NCBI RefSeq assembly: GCF_000373585.1
Contig: NZ_KB891853.1
Span: forward strand, 470,812-534,811
Reading direction: 5' to 3'
Length of the DNA: 64,000 nucleotides
From: Streptomyces sp. MspMP-M5
GTDB taxonomy: Bacteria > Actinomycetota > Actinomycetes > Streptomycetales > Streptomycetaceae
A program made the translations under genes and the position numbers. Shown piece after piece: positions 63,884-64,000 of this stretch (position 1 is its first letter; each line of letters opens with the position of its first letter). Below the pieces are notes generated by a model, which searched no databases, was not told the origin of the DNA, and saw only the letters and a program-made list of their open reading frames with translations.

Positions 63884-64000
63884 GTGACTGCGCCCAGCAA
63901 CCGCCGTTCCATATTCCTCGGCCGGATGCCGCTGCCGGAGCGGAACTTCATCGCCGACGCACTGCGCACCGAAACCGTCGGCGGGGTGCTCCTCCTCGTC
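63884..64000 (+). CDS. nhaA: Na+/H+ antiporter NhaA, 3'-truncated by window edge
   Basis: The first 39 codons from GTG 63884, six bases after GGAGG. The peptide has FLGRMPLPERNFIADALRTE and TVGGVLLLV, the start of NhaA's first membrane region (RTETxGGVLLL). NhaA exchanges sodium for protons. The rest is outside the window. Confidence 0.8.
   Translation, partial: MTAPSNRRSIFLGRMPLPERNFIADALRTETVGGVLLLV

Overview
The window is a high-GC actinobacterial chromosome segment, almost certainly Streptomyces. It carries rodlin and chaplin genes (aerial-hypha surface proteins), bldG with its anti-sigma partner, a WhiJ-like XRE/DUF5753 plus DUF397 regulator set, an actinobacterial MFS-thymidylate kinase fusion, lipobox proteins and many GTG starts. 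From memory, the gene order left of 17 kb resembles S. coelicolor around SCO3416-SCO3434 and the order right of 27 kb resembles SCO3540-SCO3564; I could not check this.

Layout. 1-6.1 kb: the 3' part of a glutamate decarboxylase gene, a PadR regulator, a DinB-fold protein, an aldehyde dehydrogenase, then a regulatory trio (XRE/DUF5753 repressor, divergent HATPase anti-sigma-like protein, convergent DUF397 protein) whose promoters share a 15-bp site in opposite orientation. 6.2-9.5 kb: a decayed ArsR/SRPBCC gene, then the zinc-starvation ribosomal set (S18, CobW-like protein, L31 type B, L33 leftwards; L28, S14 rightwards) around a Zur-like box, and a TatA-like gene. 9.5-15 kb: a nitrilase-family gene and a surface-protein island of three rodlins, three chaplins (one with a wall-sorting-like tail) and one unknown secreted protein, most with their own terminator. 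15.3-25.5 kb: a PolA-like polymerase, a decayed esterase, TetR with a CrtA-like monooxygenase, RidA, arylamine N-acetyltransferase, a membrane acyltransferase, a glycerophosphodiesterase, a YbaK deacylase and a threonine/serine dehydratase. 25.5-27 kb: a gene graveyard (regulator tail, frameshifted methyltransferase, truncated glutamine amidotransferase) beside tRNA-Thr(CGT).

27-47.9 kb: mostly core functions. A lipoprotein tripeptidyl aminopeptidase, DNA polymerase III delta', the MFS-tmk fusion, topoisomerase I, two small membrane proteins, secreted and lipoproteins, a methyltransferase, a K+-independent proton pyrophosphatase, the bldG/anti-sigma pair and a DEAD/DEAH helicase.

48-54 kb: a leftward Tad/Flp-like secretion or pilus cluster running CpaE/SsdA-like ATPase, TadA, TadB, TadC, a 62-residue pilin-like protein, TadE and a frameshifted second TadE-like gene. 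A 300-bp CA-rich leader precedes the pilin gene. 54.4-64 kb: an HAD phosphatase, a degenerate Fic-like protein, a CooC/MinD-like ATPase, a polysaccharide-deacetylase-like lipoprotein, a SulP transporter fused to a beta-carbonic anhydrase, acetyl-CoA synthetase, and the start of nhaA. I see no phage, transposase, CRISPR array or rRNA. The most novel material is the regulatory trio, the rodlin/chaplin island and the decaying or unusual members of the Tad cluster.
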